A stretch of 64,000 nt of DNA from Planctomycetota bacterium. GTDB lineage: Bacteria; Planctomycetota; JAPUJT01. The stretch is from contig JAPUJT010000185.1 of assembly GCA_027296055.1 (NCBI GenBank), positions 1 to 64,000 on the forward strand, in the 5' to 3' direction. A program made the position numbers and the translations under genes. The notes beneath the pieces were generated by a model that did no database searches, had not been told where the DNA came from, and saw nothing but the letters and a program-made list of their open reading frames with translations. Numbering within the stretch: position 1 is the stretch's first letter; each line of letters begins with the position of its first letter. Shown in pieces: positions 53,213 through 62,107 of this stretch.

Positions 53213-54331
53213 ATGAGAATCGAGCAGTTCCTGTCGAGCCTGCTGGTCGCGGCATTACTCCTGTCCTGTGGTAGCAAAGATCCTCCGCCAGCGAGACCGA
53301 AGCCCGGAAAGAGGCAGGAGCAGGAGCGAGTGCGCGAGGAGAAGTTCGAGAGGATCCGGCGATTCGCTGCGACCTACCCGGGTGAATTTCAGGGGCTTCA
53401 GCGCCGCGTCGATGAATTCCTTCCCCTCGCCAGGGGCACACCGTACGAGGCGCGCACGAGGAAGATCCTCCAGGACGGAGAGGAAGAATTCGCGAAGATC
53501 TGCCAGGTATATTTCGAGGAGCAGATGTCGACCCTGGCGGCGCGCGAACGGGAGGAGGACGTCGCCGCCGCCCTCCAGGTGATCGATAGGTATCGGAAGG
53601 ACAGGATCACCCCGGACATCGAGACGAGCTTGAACGATATCCGGGCGCGACTCGAGAGGGAGATCGTCGCGGAAGATGGATATGCGAACATGCAGCGCAA
53701 GGCTGGTGGTCCCGTCAATGCGGGAGAGTTCGACAAGGCCCTCGCGATGCTCGCCGCCTGGGTCGAGGATCCCGCCCACAGGGGGACCGCCGCTGCAGCG
53801 AGAATGGGGCCTCTCGTCGATGAGATAAGAGCGAAGAAAGCGGAGGCCGACAGGATCGACGAGACCGGAGAGAGCGGCTGGGTGGTTCTCTTCGATGGCA
53901 AGGATGACTCCGGGTTGAGCTACGCGGGGACCCAGAGGTACTGGAAGATCGAGGGAGGCGCCCTCGTGGCAAGAAACTCGTCAGGGGTGCCCATATTCGC
54001 CGTCGCGGGAGAGGACGACTGGAAGGACTATTACGTGAGGTTCCAGTTCAGGATCGTCAAGGGCGAATTCACCTTCGGAGGTCGCGGGGCCCGGAGCGCT
54101 TCCTCCGGGGGAATGATGTTCAGCAACATCAAGCCACGCTTTTCAGGCTACAAGCCAGACAAGTGGTACAAGATTCACTGTGAGGTGGTCGGGGATTGGA
54201 TCAAGTGGGTCCGGCTGGACAATTACAGGTTCGAGAGTATCTCGGCGGAGAGCCCCACGGGCCCCTTCAATTTTGGTGTCCTGGACGGGGCCGAGATCCA
54301 CTTCAAGGGGATCCAGGTCAAGCAAATCTAG
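53213..54331 (+). CDS. Lipoprotein with C-terminal DUF1080 (3-keto-disaccharide hydrolase-like) domain
   Basis: 372 residues. Lipobox LLLSC, then a charged helical region (about 25-215) and a DUF1080/laminin-G-like beta domain: SGWVVLFDGKDDSGLSY, YWKIEGGALVARN, DYYVRFQFRIVKGEF, DKWYKIHCEVVGDWIKWV, FGVLDGAEIHFKGIQVKQI. DUF1080 proteins bind or cleave sugars and are typical of planctomycete-like genomes. GGAGGTCGCC before ATG 53213 sets the start. It is divergent from the kinase-FGE gene across about 300 bp with no evident promoter. Confidence 0.85.
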   Translation: MRIEQFLSSLLVAALLLSCGSKDPPPARPKPGKRQEQERVREEKFERIRRFAATYPGEFQGLQRRVDEFLPLARGTPYEARTRKILQDGEEEFAKICQVYFEEQMSTLAAREREEDVAAALQVIDRYRKDRITPDIETSLNDIRARLEREIVAEDGYANMQRKAGGPVNAGEFDKALAMLAAWVEDPAHRGTAAAARMGPLVDEIRAKKAEADRIDETGESGWVVLFDGKDDSGLSYAGTQRYWKIEGGALVARNSSGVPIFAVAGEDDWKDYYVRFQFRIVKGEFTFGGRGARSASSGGMMFSNIKPRFSGYKPDKWYKIHCEVVGDWIKWVRLDNYRFESISAESPTGPFNFGVLDGAEIHFKGIQVKQI

Positions 54332-54363
54332 CCCGGCCTCAGCCAGGCGCGGAGTTCGATCCC

Positions 54364-54900
54364 TTACCCACCCTCGACGTTTCGCTCCGGCGGATTGTGC
54401 TCGCTGTGGGGCGGAAGCGTGAGGATATCGTCAGGGAAGAACGAGACCACATACGCCATCACGTCGCGCATGGTCAGGATGCCCTGGGGCTCTCCCGCGC
54501 TGTTCACCAGCGGCATATGCCTGTAGCCTCCGACCACCATGCGGGACAGAGCGCTCGCGATGGGGTCATGGGGTGTCAGGCAGGCGGGTTTCGGCGTCAT
54601 GTAGTCCTTCACGGGCCCGTCGAAGTTTTTCCCGTCGGTCAGGCCCTTGATCAACACGTCCCGCTCGCCGAAGATGCCGACGACCTTGCCGCCCTCGACC
54701 ACGAGCAGGGATCCGATTCGCCGCTTCGACATCATGGCGATCGCCTCACCTACCTGCGACTGTGGCGCCACGGAGGCCGGTTCCTTCGGATAGTCGAGAA
54801 CGGAGATCGGACGCATCAGCACCTCGTTGTCGAGCTGCTTCTGGCGGGTCGTGCCTGACTCCTCGTACATCGCCAGGTCTTCCTCGTATCCATCGGACAT
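54364..54900 (-). CDS. CBS-domain pair protein
   Basis: 178 residues with two CBS motifs: VGEAIAMMSKRRIGSLLVVEGGKVVGIFGERDVL and ALSRMVVGGYRHMPLVNSAGEPQGILTMRDVM-like units, shown here only in part by RRIGSLLVV and RHMPLV. Such pairs bind adenosyl nucleotides and sense energy state. The start at 54898-54900 has GGGAGGGGGG upstream. It follows the 2-oxoacid:ferredoxin oxidoreductase genes by 46 bp and may be co-transcribed with them. Confidence 0.88.
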   Translation of the reverse strand: MSDGYEEDLAMYEESGTTRQKQLDNEVLMRPISVLDYPKEPASVAPQSQVGEAIAMMSKRRIGSLLVVEGGKVVGIFGERDVLIKGLTDGKNFDGPVKDYMTPKPACLTPHDPIASALSRMVVGGYRHMPLVNSAGEPQGILTMRDVMAYVVSFFPDDILTLPPHSEHNPPERNVEGG

Positions 54901-54946
54901 GGCTATCCCCCCTCCCTTCAAGAAGCGAGAACTGCTTAACACGGGC

Positions 54947-55999
54947 TCAATCGCCGCTAACTTCCCAAGTGTCGCCCTCCCGGAGGAGCGCGTTCAGGTC
55001 GCTTACCTTTACCGAAGCCCTGGCGGAGCTGATCTGATTATGCACCGCTTCGTCGTAGGTCTCCTCTTCCAGGGCGCGGAAGACACCCATCGGGGTGGGA
55101 AACTCCGGACCGCTCTGATGCAGCTGGCTCAGGAGGTAGGGGAGGGAGGGATTCGGCGTCTTCTCATCGTGGTGAAGCAGGTCCTCCTCGGCGACGCCAC
55201 CTTCTCCGACGGACACAACCTCGGGCACGAAGCCGTTCAGGCGGATGCCTCGGTCCCGATTCTTCCCGAAGACCAGAGGCTTCCCGTGCTCGAGGGTGAC
55301 GATCCGGTCATCCCGCGTCTCCCTTTCCCGCACGCCCTCCCACGCCCGATCGTTGAAGATATTGCAGTTCTGGAGTATCTCCACGAACACCGACCCTCGA
55401 TGTTGCGCCGCCCGGGCGATGACCTCCTCGAGCTCCTTCCCGTAAACATCGACCGTCCGGGCGACAAACGTCGCCTCTGCCGCCAGGGCGATCGAGATCG
55501 GGTGGATGGGCCTGTCGATGTTGCCGAAGGGCGATGTCTTCGTCTTCTTGCCGAGCTCCGATGTGGGGGAGTACTGACCCTTTGTCAGTCCATAGATCCG
55601 ATTGTTGAAGAGGAGCACCTTGATGTCCACGTTGCGCCGCATCGAATGGAGGATGTGGTTGCCGCCGATGGAGAGGGCATCCCCGTCTCCTGTCACGACC
55701 CACACTGAGAGGTCGGGCCGGGAGACCTTCAATCCCGTGGCGAAGGCCGGCGCTCGACCGTGGATCGTATGCATCCCGTAAGTGTTCATGTAATAGGGGA
55801 AGCGGCTGGAGCATCCGATACCGGAGATGATGACGAACTTCTCTCGAGGCAACCCCATCTGGGCGAACGCCTTCTGCACCGAGTTCAGGATCGCGTAGTC
55901 CCCACAGCCGGGACACCACCTCACCGTCTGGTCGGTCTCGAAGTCCTTCTTCTTGTACTTGGGGGCGGCTGCCTCGGCGATGCTCGTCTCGGGGGTCAT
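54947..55999 (-). CDS. korB: 2-oxoacid:ferredoxin oxidoreductase beta subunit
   Basis: 350 residues. The beginning WCPGCGDYAILNSVQKA holds the TPP/iron-sulphur Cys pair. ISGIGCSSRFPYYMNTYGMHTIHGRA supplies further Cys and substrate-loop residues. The TPP motif is VTGDGDALSIGGNHILHSMRRN, here GDGDALSIGGN. It oxidatively decarboxylates a 2-oxoacid (probably 2-oxoglutarate) to acyl-CoA with ferredoxin reduction. ATG overlaps the alpha stop (ATGA), with AGGAGAAAAGGG upstream. Assigned to the KorB-like group by the subunit arrangement; pyruvate or branched-chain oxoacids are not excluded. Confidence 0.92.
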   Translation of the reverse strand: MTPETSIAEAAAPKYKKKDFETDQTVRWCPGCGDYAILNSVQKAFAQMGLPREKFVIISGIGCSSRFPYYMNTYGMHTIHGRAPAFATGLKVSRPDLSVWVVTGDGDALSIGGNHILHSMRRNVDIKVLLFNNRIYGLTKGQYSPTSELGKKTKTSPFGNIDRPIHPISIALAAEATFVARTVDVYGKELEEVIARAAQHRGSVFVEILQNCNIFNDRAWEGVRERETRDDRIVTLEHGKPLVFGKNRDRGIRLNGFVPEVVSVGEGGVAEEDLLHHDEKTPNPSLPYLLSQLHQSGPEFPTPMGVFRALEEETYDEAVHNQISSARASVKVSDLNALLREGDTWEVSGD

Positions 56000-57849
56000 C
56001 CCTTTTCTCCTTGCAGGACCTGTTCGATCTTTTCCAGGATCTCGCTCACGCGGAACGGCTGTCCCTGCATCTTGTTGAGTCTTACCGTGTCGACGAGAAA
56101 CTTCGCCCGCAGCAAGATGTCGAGCTGTCCTCGGTTGAGCTCGGCGACCACGACGTGCCGAAATGACTTCAGCAGGTCGCCGGTGTTCGATGGCATCGGA
56201 TTGATGTGTCGCAGATGAAGCTGGGAGACGCGGAGCCCCTTCTCTTGCGCCGAGATCGTCGCCTGATGGAGGGAGCCATAGGTTCCACCCCATCCCACGA
56301 GGAGGAGATCGCCCGTGTCTTCGCCGAACGTCTCGGCGTCGGGGATATCCTTGGCGATCCCCGCTATCTTCTCCTCGCGCAGAATCGTCATCCGCTCGTG
56401 GTTCTCCGGATCGTAGGATACGTTGCCCGAACCGTCCATGTGCTCGAGACCGCCGATCCTATGCTCGAGGCCTGCCGTCCCCGGCCGGACCCAGGGCCGC
56501 GCTCCCGTTTCCGGATTCCGCATGAACGGCTGGAAACCCTCCGGCTCCGTGTGGAATTGCACCGGGTCCGCGGAGAGGCTGTCCGCATCAGGGACCGGCC
56601 ACGGCTCCGATCCGTTGGCGATGTATCCATCCGAGAGCAGGATCACAGGCGTCATGTACTTGATAGCGATCCGCACCGCCTCCATCGCTGTGGCGAAGCA
56701 GTCTCCGGGGCTTCGAGCCGCAATCACTGCGATGGGGCACTCTCCGTTTCTTCCCCAGATGGCCTGAAGGAGGTCGGACTGTTCCGTCTTCGTCGGAAGT
56801 CCCGTGCTCGGACCGCCTCTCTGTGCGTTCACGATGATGAGGGGAAGCTCTGTCGTCACGGCGAGAGCCATCGCTTCACTCTTCAGTGCGATACCGGGGC
56901 CGCTGGTCGCGGTGATACCGATGCTCCCGCCAAACGCTGCGCCGATGCACGAACAGATGGCGGCCATCTCGTCCTCGGCCTGGAACGTGATCACCCCCTG
57001 GGGCTTCAGGCGGGCCAGTTCCATCAAGACGTCCGAGGCCGGGGTGATCGGATAAGACCCCATGAACAGTTGGAGACCCGCCCGCACGGAAGCGGCGTAG
57101 AGCCCCAGCGACAGGGCCTTGTTTCCCGTGATGTTCCGGTAGAGGCCGGGCTCCTGCGGAGCCGGCGGGACCTCGTATCGGACCTGGAATAGCTCGCTCG
57201 CCTGAGCGTAGGCGTATCCGCCCTTGAGGGCGGTCAGGTTGGCATCGACGACATCCGGTCTTTTCTTGAACTTCTTCCCGATCCACTCCTCCGTGGGCTC
57301 GAGCGCACGGGAAAAGAGCCAGTACATGATCCCGAGGGCATAGAAGTTCTTGCACCTCTTCCGTTCCTTGGTGGAGAGGGGAGAGTTCTCCAGCACCTTC
57401 ATCGTCAGGGTGGTCAGGCCGACGGCGATCGCGTGATAACCGTCAAGCGATCCATCTTCCAGAGGGCTCTTCTCGTACCCCGCCTTCGAGAGGTTGGCCT
57501 CGCTGAAGCCATCCGTGTTGACGATGACCGTGCGCCCCTTCGGAAGCATCGGGAGGTTGACCTTCAAGGCCGCCGCGTTCATTGCCACGAGGACATCCGG
57601 CTCGTCGCCGGGGGTGAATATCTCACCGGACGAGAAGTGGATCTGGTAGGCGCTGACCCCGGGGAGCGTCCCGGCCGGAGCGCGAATCTCCGCCGGATAG
57701 TCAGGGAAGGTCGCGATGTCGTTTCCAAACAGGGCGGAGGTCGTGGTGAACTGACTCCCGGTGATCTGCATCCCGTCGCCCGAGTCGCCGGCGAATCGGA
57801 TCACGACCGATTCTTTGCGCTCGGGTGTGAGGGTCTTCGTCTCCGCCAT
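55996..57849 (-). CDS. korA: 2-oxoacid:ferredoxin oxidoreductase alpha subunit with fused gamma domain
   Basis: 617 residues. The N-terminal gamma domain begins VVIRFAGDSGDGMQITGSQF. The alpha domain carries MGSYPITPASDVLMELA, FQAEDEMAAICSCIGAAFGG, TSGPGIALKSEA and QRGGPSTGLPTKTEQSDL. This two-subunit gamma-alpha plus beta form has no separate delta ferredoxin. AAAGGACC precedes the ATG. It forms an operon with the beta subunit and likely the CBS protein. It serves the oxidative or reductive TCA step between 2-oxoglutarate and succinyl-CoA, or a related reaction. Confidence 0.93.
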   Translation of the reverse strand: MAETKTLTPERKESVVIRFAGDSGDGMQITGSQFTTTSALFGNDIATFPDYPAEIRAPAGTLPGVSAYQIHFSSGEIFTPGDEPDVLVAMNAAALKVNLPMLPKGRTVIVNTDGFSEANLSKAGYEKSPLEDGSLDGYHAIAVGLTTLTMKVLENSPLSTKERKRCKNFYALGIMYWLFSRALEPTEEWIGKKFKKRPDVVDANLTALKGGYAYAQASELFQVRYEVPPAPQEPGLYRNITGNKALSLGLYAASVRAGLQLFMGSYPITPASDVLMELARLKPQGVITFQAEDEMAAICSCIGAAFGGSIGITATSGPGIALKSEAMALAVTTELPLIIVNAQRGGPSTGLPTKTEQSDLLQAIWGRNGECPIAVIAARSPGDCFATAMEAVRIAIKYMTPVILLSDGYIANGSEPWPVPDADSLSADPVQFHTEPEGFQPFMRNPETGARPWVRPGTAGLEHRIGGLEHMDGSGNVSYDPENHERMTILREEKIAGIAKDIPDAETFGEDTGDLLLVGWGGTYGSLHQATISAQEKGLRVSQLHLRHINPMPSNTGDLLKSFRHVVVAELNRGQLDILLRAKFLVDTVRLNKMQGQPFRVSEILEKIEQVLQGEKG

Positions 57850-58136
57850 GGATAGGTCCTTTCCCGCAGGTCCCTCCCGGCAGCGGTTTGCTCATGGGAG
57901 AGTGGAGGGACCCGTTCAACTTGCTCGGGTTCGGTGGTCGCCGGGCCGAGCATACGCCGCGGCTTCGGCGAGGCTTCATCGATCAGTTCAGAAGGACTCC
58001 ATCGTACCCCGGGGCCCCTTCCGTGTCCACAGCCGAATCAGTCGGCGAGCGAGTAAGTACCCAGCTACGAGGGATTCGGTTATCATGGTGAACTCAGGTC
58101 ACCCCGGCAGTCGATCAGAACGGAGACATTCTGGCC

Positions 58137-59498
58137 ATGAATGGCGAGCCCGATTTCCTGAAATCCTCGAACGAGGTGGACCTGTCGAGGAACCCGCGGG
58201 TCCCTCACCTGATCGAGATGATGAGGTCCGTCAGCAAGGCGACGGACCCGGACGAAGCCTATGAAATCTTCGCCAGCACCATGAGGAAGGTCTTCCCGTC
58301 GATTGCCTTGATAACCCTATCGACGAGCGGGCTTGAACCAGGCCAGTTCCGGCTCCTCCAGCAGGTGGATCACCTGGGCGAAATTCAGGTACACAGACCT
58401 GTCCTGGGAGACTCGGTCCTCCAGGAGCCGGTCAGGAGTGGAGGGTTCCTCGGGCAGATGATCGCCCGGCAGAGGCCCCAGTTGTTCCACGGCGTCGATG
58501 TCCCGCAGGACCCCGCCATGGGCGAGTTTCTCGCCCCCTATCACTCGGTGATGGCTGCGCCGATCTATCTGGAGGGAGACGTCACTCACTGGGGGGTTCT
58601 TCTGGATCGTAGGAAGGAGTCCTTCTCGGAGGAGCAGCTCGAACACTTCGTGCTGCGGGTCAACCTGATGGGGTCGACGCTACAGACAATCATGACGGCG
58701 CAGGACCTTCGCCATGCGGTGGATCTCAACAAGACGGAAATCGAGCGGATCGCCTCGATACAGAGGGCATTGCTGCCCAGCTCTCCCCCGGAAATTCCCG
58801 GCGTTGAGATCGACATCAGCTACGAGACTTTCGATCAGGCGGGCGGGGACATTTACGTGGTGCGGGAGATCTGCTCGGAGGAGGAGGGCCCGGCGCCGGT
58901 GGGTTGCTGGAGTGTCGTCGTGGGCGACGTCTCCGGTCACGGACCGGCCGCCACGGTCATCATGGGAATCGTGGATGCCCTGCTGATTTCGTATCCCCAC
59001 GCCGATTGGAGTCCATCCCCTGTGCTGGAGTATCTCAACGAGCGACTCTGTGAGAAGCGAATCGAGGGGTCTTTCGTCACGGCCATCGTGGGCGTGTACG
59101 ATGCAATCAAACATCAATTCACCTATGGCCTCGCGGGGCATCCCCCGCTCTTGCGACAGAGGCAGGGAGGGAACGGGACCGTTTCCGTCGATCGTTATGA
59201 CGTGGGAGGCATCCCCCTGGGAGTCATGCCTGGTGTGAAGTACCCGCAGGAAACGATCGATCTGTCCCCGGGCGATACGCTGGCGCTCTACACCGACGGC
59301 ATCACCGAATCGCGGGCCCCCGACGGCAAGTTCTTCGGGGTGGAGGGGCTTCAGAAAGCGATGGAGGAGTGCCAGGGCGACGTCTACTGTGTGGTCGAAA
59401 GCGTGATGGAAATCCTGAAGAAGCACGAGAGGGGAGGTCGACCCCAGGACGATCAGACCCTCCTGGCGATGCAGCTCGTCGACAACGCTACCGGGTAG
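58137..59498 (+). CDS. GAF-domain PP2C/SpoIIE-family Ser phosphatase
   Basis: 453 residues, no signal peptide. Residues about 20-195 form a GAF-like sensor. A short helix (TEIERIASIQRALLPSSPPEIPG) leads to an RsbU/SpoIIE PP2C domain with SVVVGDVSGHGPAA, VTAIVGVYDA, YGLAGHPPLL, LALYTDGITESR and RPQDDQTLLAM. The metal-binding Asp residues in GDVSG, YTDG and QDDQ are kept. Such phosphatases act on anti-sigma antagonists. No RsbV/W partners are visible nearby. Its last 11 bases overlap the end of the convergent Sec rhodanese gene. Confidence 0.93.
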   Translation: MNGEPDFLKSSNEVDLSRNPRVPHLIEMMRSVSKATDPDEAYEIFASTMRKVFPSIALITLSTSGLEPGQFRLLQQVDHLGEIQVHRPVLGDSVLQEPVRSGGFLGQMIARQRPQLFHGVDVPQDPAMGEFLAPYHSVMAAPIYLEGDVTHWGVLLDRRKESFSEEQLEHFVLRVNLMGSTLQTIMTAQDLRHAVDLNKTEIERIASIQRALLPSSPPEIPGVEIDISYETFDQAGGDIYVVREICSEEEGPAPVGCWSVVVGDVSGHGPAATVIMGIVDALLISYPHADWSPSPVLEYLNERLCEKRIEGSFVTAIVGVYDAIKHQFTYGLAGHPPLLRQRQGGNGTVSVDRYDVGGIPLGVMPGVKYPQETIDLSPGDTLALYTDGITESRAPDGKFFGVEGLQKAMEECQGDVYCVVESVMEILKKHERGGRPQDDQTLLAMQLVDNATG

Positions 59499-59808
59499 CG
59501 AATCCCGCCGAAGTCCAGGCTTCCACTCCGCCGATCAGATACCTGGCGTTGGTGTATCCCTCGAGAATGTGCTTGGCCGTCTGACCGACAGCCGTCTTGT
59601 CCTCCGGTCAGGCTCAGTAGAAGACGATCCTCTGCTCCTTGGAGAGTGAGGGCAGCTTCTCTTTGAATTCCTTGGCGGAGATGGCCCCTTCGAGGTTGTA
59701 CTTCTGAAAGGCGATATCGCTGCCGTAGGAGCAGACGAGCAGCGGCGGATCGTCGTCGGACAACTGGCTCCGAAACTCGTCTGGTGTGATTCCCGGCGCT
59801 TCTGACAT
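59488..59808 (-). CDS. Selenocysteine-containing rhodanese-like protein (UxU active-site loop)
   Basis: 106 residues if TGA at 59616-59614 (U65) and 59610-59608 (U67) are read as Sec, ending at TAG 59490-59488. The protein runs ITPDEFRSQL, LLVCSYGSD, ... RIVFY-U-A-U-PEDKTAVGQTAKHIL, then ARYLIGGVEAWTSAGFATR. In rhodaneses the strand IVxYC is followed by the catalytic loop, and the LxGGxxAWxxAG end is diagnostic. U65 therefore sits at the catalytic Cys. AGGAG (59821-59817) is eight bases before the ATG. A SECIS-like hairpin with GGUCA loop follows. Truncation at the TGA would remove the active site and the last third of the fold. It may handle sulfur or selenium transfer. It lies 46 bp after a secreted-protein gene. 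Confidence 0.87.
59575..59593 (-). promoter_or_regulatory. Predicted SECIS hairpin of the rhodanese gene
   Basis: On the mRNA: stem GGCUGUC / GACGGCC (7 bp, one U-G pair) with loop GGUCA. The loop is 21 nt after the second UGA and 27 nt after the first. A GGUC loop is the motif of the well-studied E. coli fdhF SECIS. Confidence 0.75.
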
Positions 59809-59854
59809 GAATGGGTCTCCTAGATCCACGCTGAAGACGTCCGTCTCGGCACGT

Positions 59855-60757
59855 CTATTTCACCGCCTTCTCCATCCGGATGTCATCGATCACTATGTTC
59901 AGGGGGCCAGGGCTTTCAGCGCTGTACGCGATGGATATGAAGTTGATAGCAGACCAATCGACCGCCCCATGCCGGGAGAACTTGCTGTTCCGCCCCCGTA
60001 GGGGCATCCGGATCTCCCTCCAGCCTTTCCAGTCCACAGCGAAGACATAGGAGTACATCGTATCCCAGCCCGATGTCGCGTCGACACGAAGCTGGGCCGG
60101 CCTGCCTCCCCTCTGGCCGTTATAGATCCAGGCGCAGAAGTAATCGTACCCGGAGAAGTCATTTTCAGGGGTCGAGATCACATGCGTTGATCCGCCCTTA
60201 GTCAATTTCCACCGGCAACTCCACTTGCCGTGTTTGACATACCGCGGATCATCGGTGAGCGTCATTCCCTTTGCCCGGGGGACGCCGAGCCGGCCGAGGA
60301 GCTTGTCCAGCTCTTTGTTCCCGGTCTTCCGCCCCTCGAAATCTTCGAGGACCAGGACGTATTCGGATCGGATCGCGTCCAGGAGCGCCGTGGCCCTCTT
60401 CACGAGGGACGGATGCTGGGAGAAGTCTTCGACGAGCCTGCCGAGCTTCTCTGCGGTACGGCGGGGTTTCTGTTTCTTCCGGTAGTCGTCCTCGATCTTC
60501 GCCAGGTCCTTGCTGCCTTCCAGTAGATCCGTCAGGCTTTCGATACGCTCCTTTTCCTCCGCGGAGCGGCCGTACTTCTTCTTGTATGCCTTCAGCGCCT
60601 TCGAGGCGTCCTTGAACTCTCCTGCTTCTATGAGCGAGTGAATTGCCTTCAGGTCGCTCTCGCGATCTCCTTCCTCATGGGCAGAGGCGGAAGGTATGAG
60701 GAACAGTGAGAGCGTGACCGCAACAAAGAGGGTTCGCTGACAGATGCCAGAGTTCAT
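59855..60757 (-). CDS. Secreted protein, helical N-terminus plus carbohydrate-binding-like beta domain (paralogue 3)
   Basis: 300 residues with a signal peptide ending IPSASAHEEG. Helical part: LIEAGEFKDASKALKAYKKK and KIEDDYRKKQKPRRTAEKL. Beta domain: YVLVLEDFEGRKTGN, KWSCRWKLTKGG, DFSGYDYFCAWIYNGQ, VDWKGWREIRMPLRGRNS, LNIVIDDIRMEKAVK. It matches the proteins at 40155-40997 and 43553-44431 in length, order and spacing. The start at 60755-60757 has GGGGTGG upstream. Function is unknown. Confidence 0.75.
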   Translation of the reverse strand: MNSGICQRTLFVAVTLSLFLIPSASAHEEGDRESDLKAIHSLIEAGEFKDASKALKAYKKKYGRSAEEKERIESLTDLLEGSKDLAKIEDDYRKKQKPRRTAEKLGRLVEDFSQHPSLVKRATALLDAIRSEYVLVLEDFEGRKTGNKELDKLLGRLGVPRAKGMTLTDDPRYVKHGKWSCRWKLTKGGSTHVISTPENDFSGYDYFCAWIYNGQRGGRPAQLRVDATSGWDTMYSYVFAVDWKGWREIRMPLRGRNSKFSRHGAVDWSAINFISIAYSAESPGPLNIVIDDIRMEKAVK

Positions 60758-60950
60758 GACCACCCCACGGATTTGTCCTACATACGGAATACCGAGAGCG
60801 GCGTGAGACGCCACAGATCCTGCCTCCGTCGGTCGTCGCCGACGGCTCGTCCTTCTCTTTTATCATGTTCTGGGGTCCGGGGCCACCTCGCTTGACCGAC
60901 TCCGGCCGATGGGGCAAGATCGGGCCCGGACCTCACTTCGTCCATGAGAG

Positions 60951-62102
60951 ATGGCATACGATATGGCGACGCCGCTGGAAGAGAGAATTCGCGAGATGCT
61001 GAGCCTCGAGTCCGAGGAGGCCCCGGTCGGGCGCGCGGTGCGCATTCTCCTCGACGACGCAGCCGCAGCGGGCGTGAGTGACATTCACCTCACGCCAGCC
61101 CCGGATGGTCTTCAGATTCATTACCGACTCGACGGGACGCTCCTCTCCAAGGGAAAGCTGGAGCCAGCGAGATCCGGGCAGTTCCTACGAAAGATCAAGG
61201 TCCTCTCCGGTATCCTCACCTACCGGAGCGATATTGCCCAGGACGGCCAGATCCCCGCGGAGAAGTTCGGAGGAGGCACCGATATCCGGGTCTCCTTCTT
61301 TCCCACCATTCATGGGGAGAAGGCGGTCCTCCGCCTCTTCCTCCACGGGGCGGAGAAGTTCAATCTGGACCAGCTCGGTTTTCCGGAGCGAATCGTCACG
61401 AGTCTCCGCGGGGCCATCGCCCGTCCGGACGGCGTGATCCTGTTGACGGGGCCGAGCGGGAGCGGAAAGACGACGACGATCTATTCGCTCCTCTCGGAGA
61501 TCGCCCGTCCCGTCGGCGAGACTATGCGTCACGTCGTGACGATCGAGGACCCCGTCGAGCACCAAATTCCAGGCGTGACCCAGACACAGGTGAACCCCGA
61601 GGCGGGCCTCACCTTCGGCTACTCCCTCCGCTCCCTCCTGAGACAGGACCCCCAGGTGATCATGGTCGGGGAGATCCGCGACCGGGAGACGGCGCGGGTC
61701 GCAATGGAGGCCGGCCTGACGGGACACCTCGTGATCAGCACGATCCATTCCGGAACCGCTGCGGGGGTCGTGGTGCGCCTGACGGAGATGGGAGTGGAGG
61801 GGCACATCCTGACCGCCTCCCTCTCCTGCGTCCTCGCGCAGCGACTCGTGCGCCGGATCTGCCGGGAGGGGAGGGAAGGCTGCGAGAAATGCCACGGGAC
61901 GGGCTACCGGGGCCGCGCCGTCTTCGGAGAGATCCTCCAGATCAGCGATCCCCTCCGGGCCGCCATCACCGAGAAGGCCTCGCGTGGCTCCCTGGAAGAG
62001 ATCGCCATGTCGGACGGCATGGTCCCGTTGCGGGAAGGGGCCGAGCAGCTCCTGGCCGACGAAGTCACCTCCGATGAAGAGATCCGCCGGGTAATGGGTT
62101 AG
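60951..62102 (+). CDS. GspE/PilB-type secretion or pilus ATPase
   Basis: 383 residues, short for GspE because the N-terminal MshEN domain is missing. All catalytic motifs are intact: Walker A GPSGSGKTTTIY, aspartate box VVTIEDPVEHQIPG, Walker B VIMVGEIRDRET, His box VISTIHSGTA, and the Cys motif CREGREGCEKCHGTGYRGR. It should power assembly of a type IV pilus or type II secretion pseudopilus, but no other such genes are in the window. An alternative ATG lies at 60963. This is the active counterpart of the degenerate ATPase at 5728-6921. Confidence 0.92.
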   Translation: MAYDMATPLEERIREMLSLESEEAPVGRAVRILLDDAAAAGVSDIHLTPAPDGLQIHYRLDGTLLSKGKLEPARSGQFLRKIKVLSGILTYRSDIAQDGQIPAEKFGGGTDIRVSFFPTIHGEKAVLRLFLHGAEKFNLDQLGFPERIVTSLRGAIARPDGVILLTGPSGSGKTTTIYSLLSEIARPVGETMRHVVTIEDPVEHQIPGVTQTQVNPEAGLTFGYSLRSLLRQDPQVIMVGEIRDRETARVAMEAGLTGHLVISTIHSGTAAGVVVRLTEMGVEGHILTASLSCVLAQRLVRRICREGREGCEKCHGTGYRGRAVFGEILQISDPLRAAITEKASRGSLEEIAMSDGMVPLREGAEQLLADEVTSDEEIRRVMG

Positions 62103-62107
62103 TTTCG

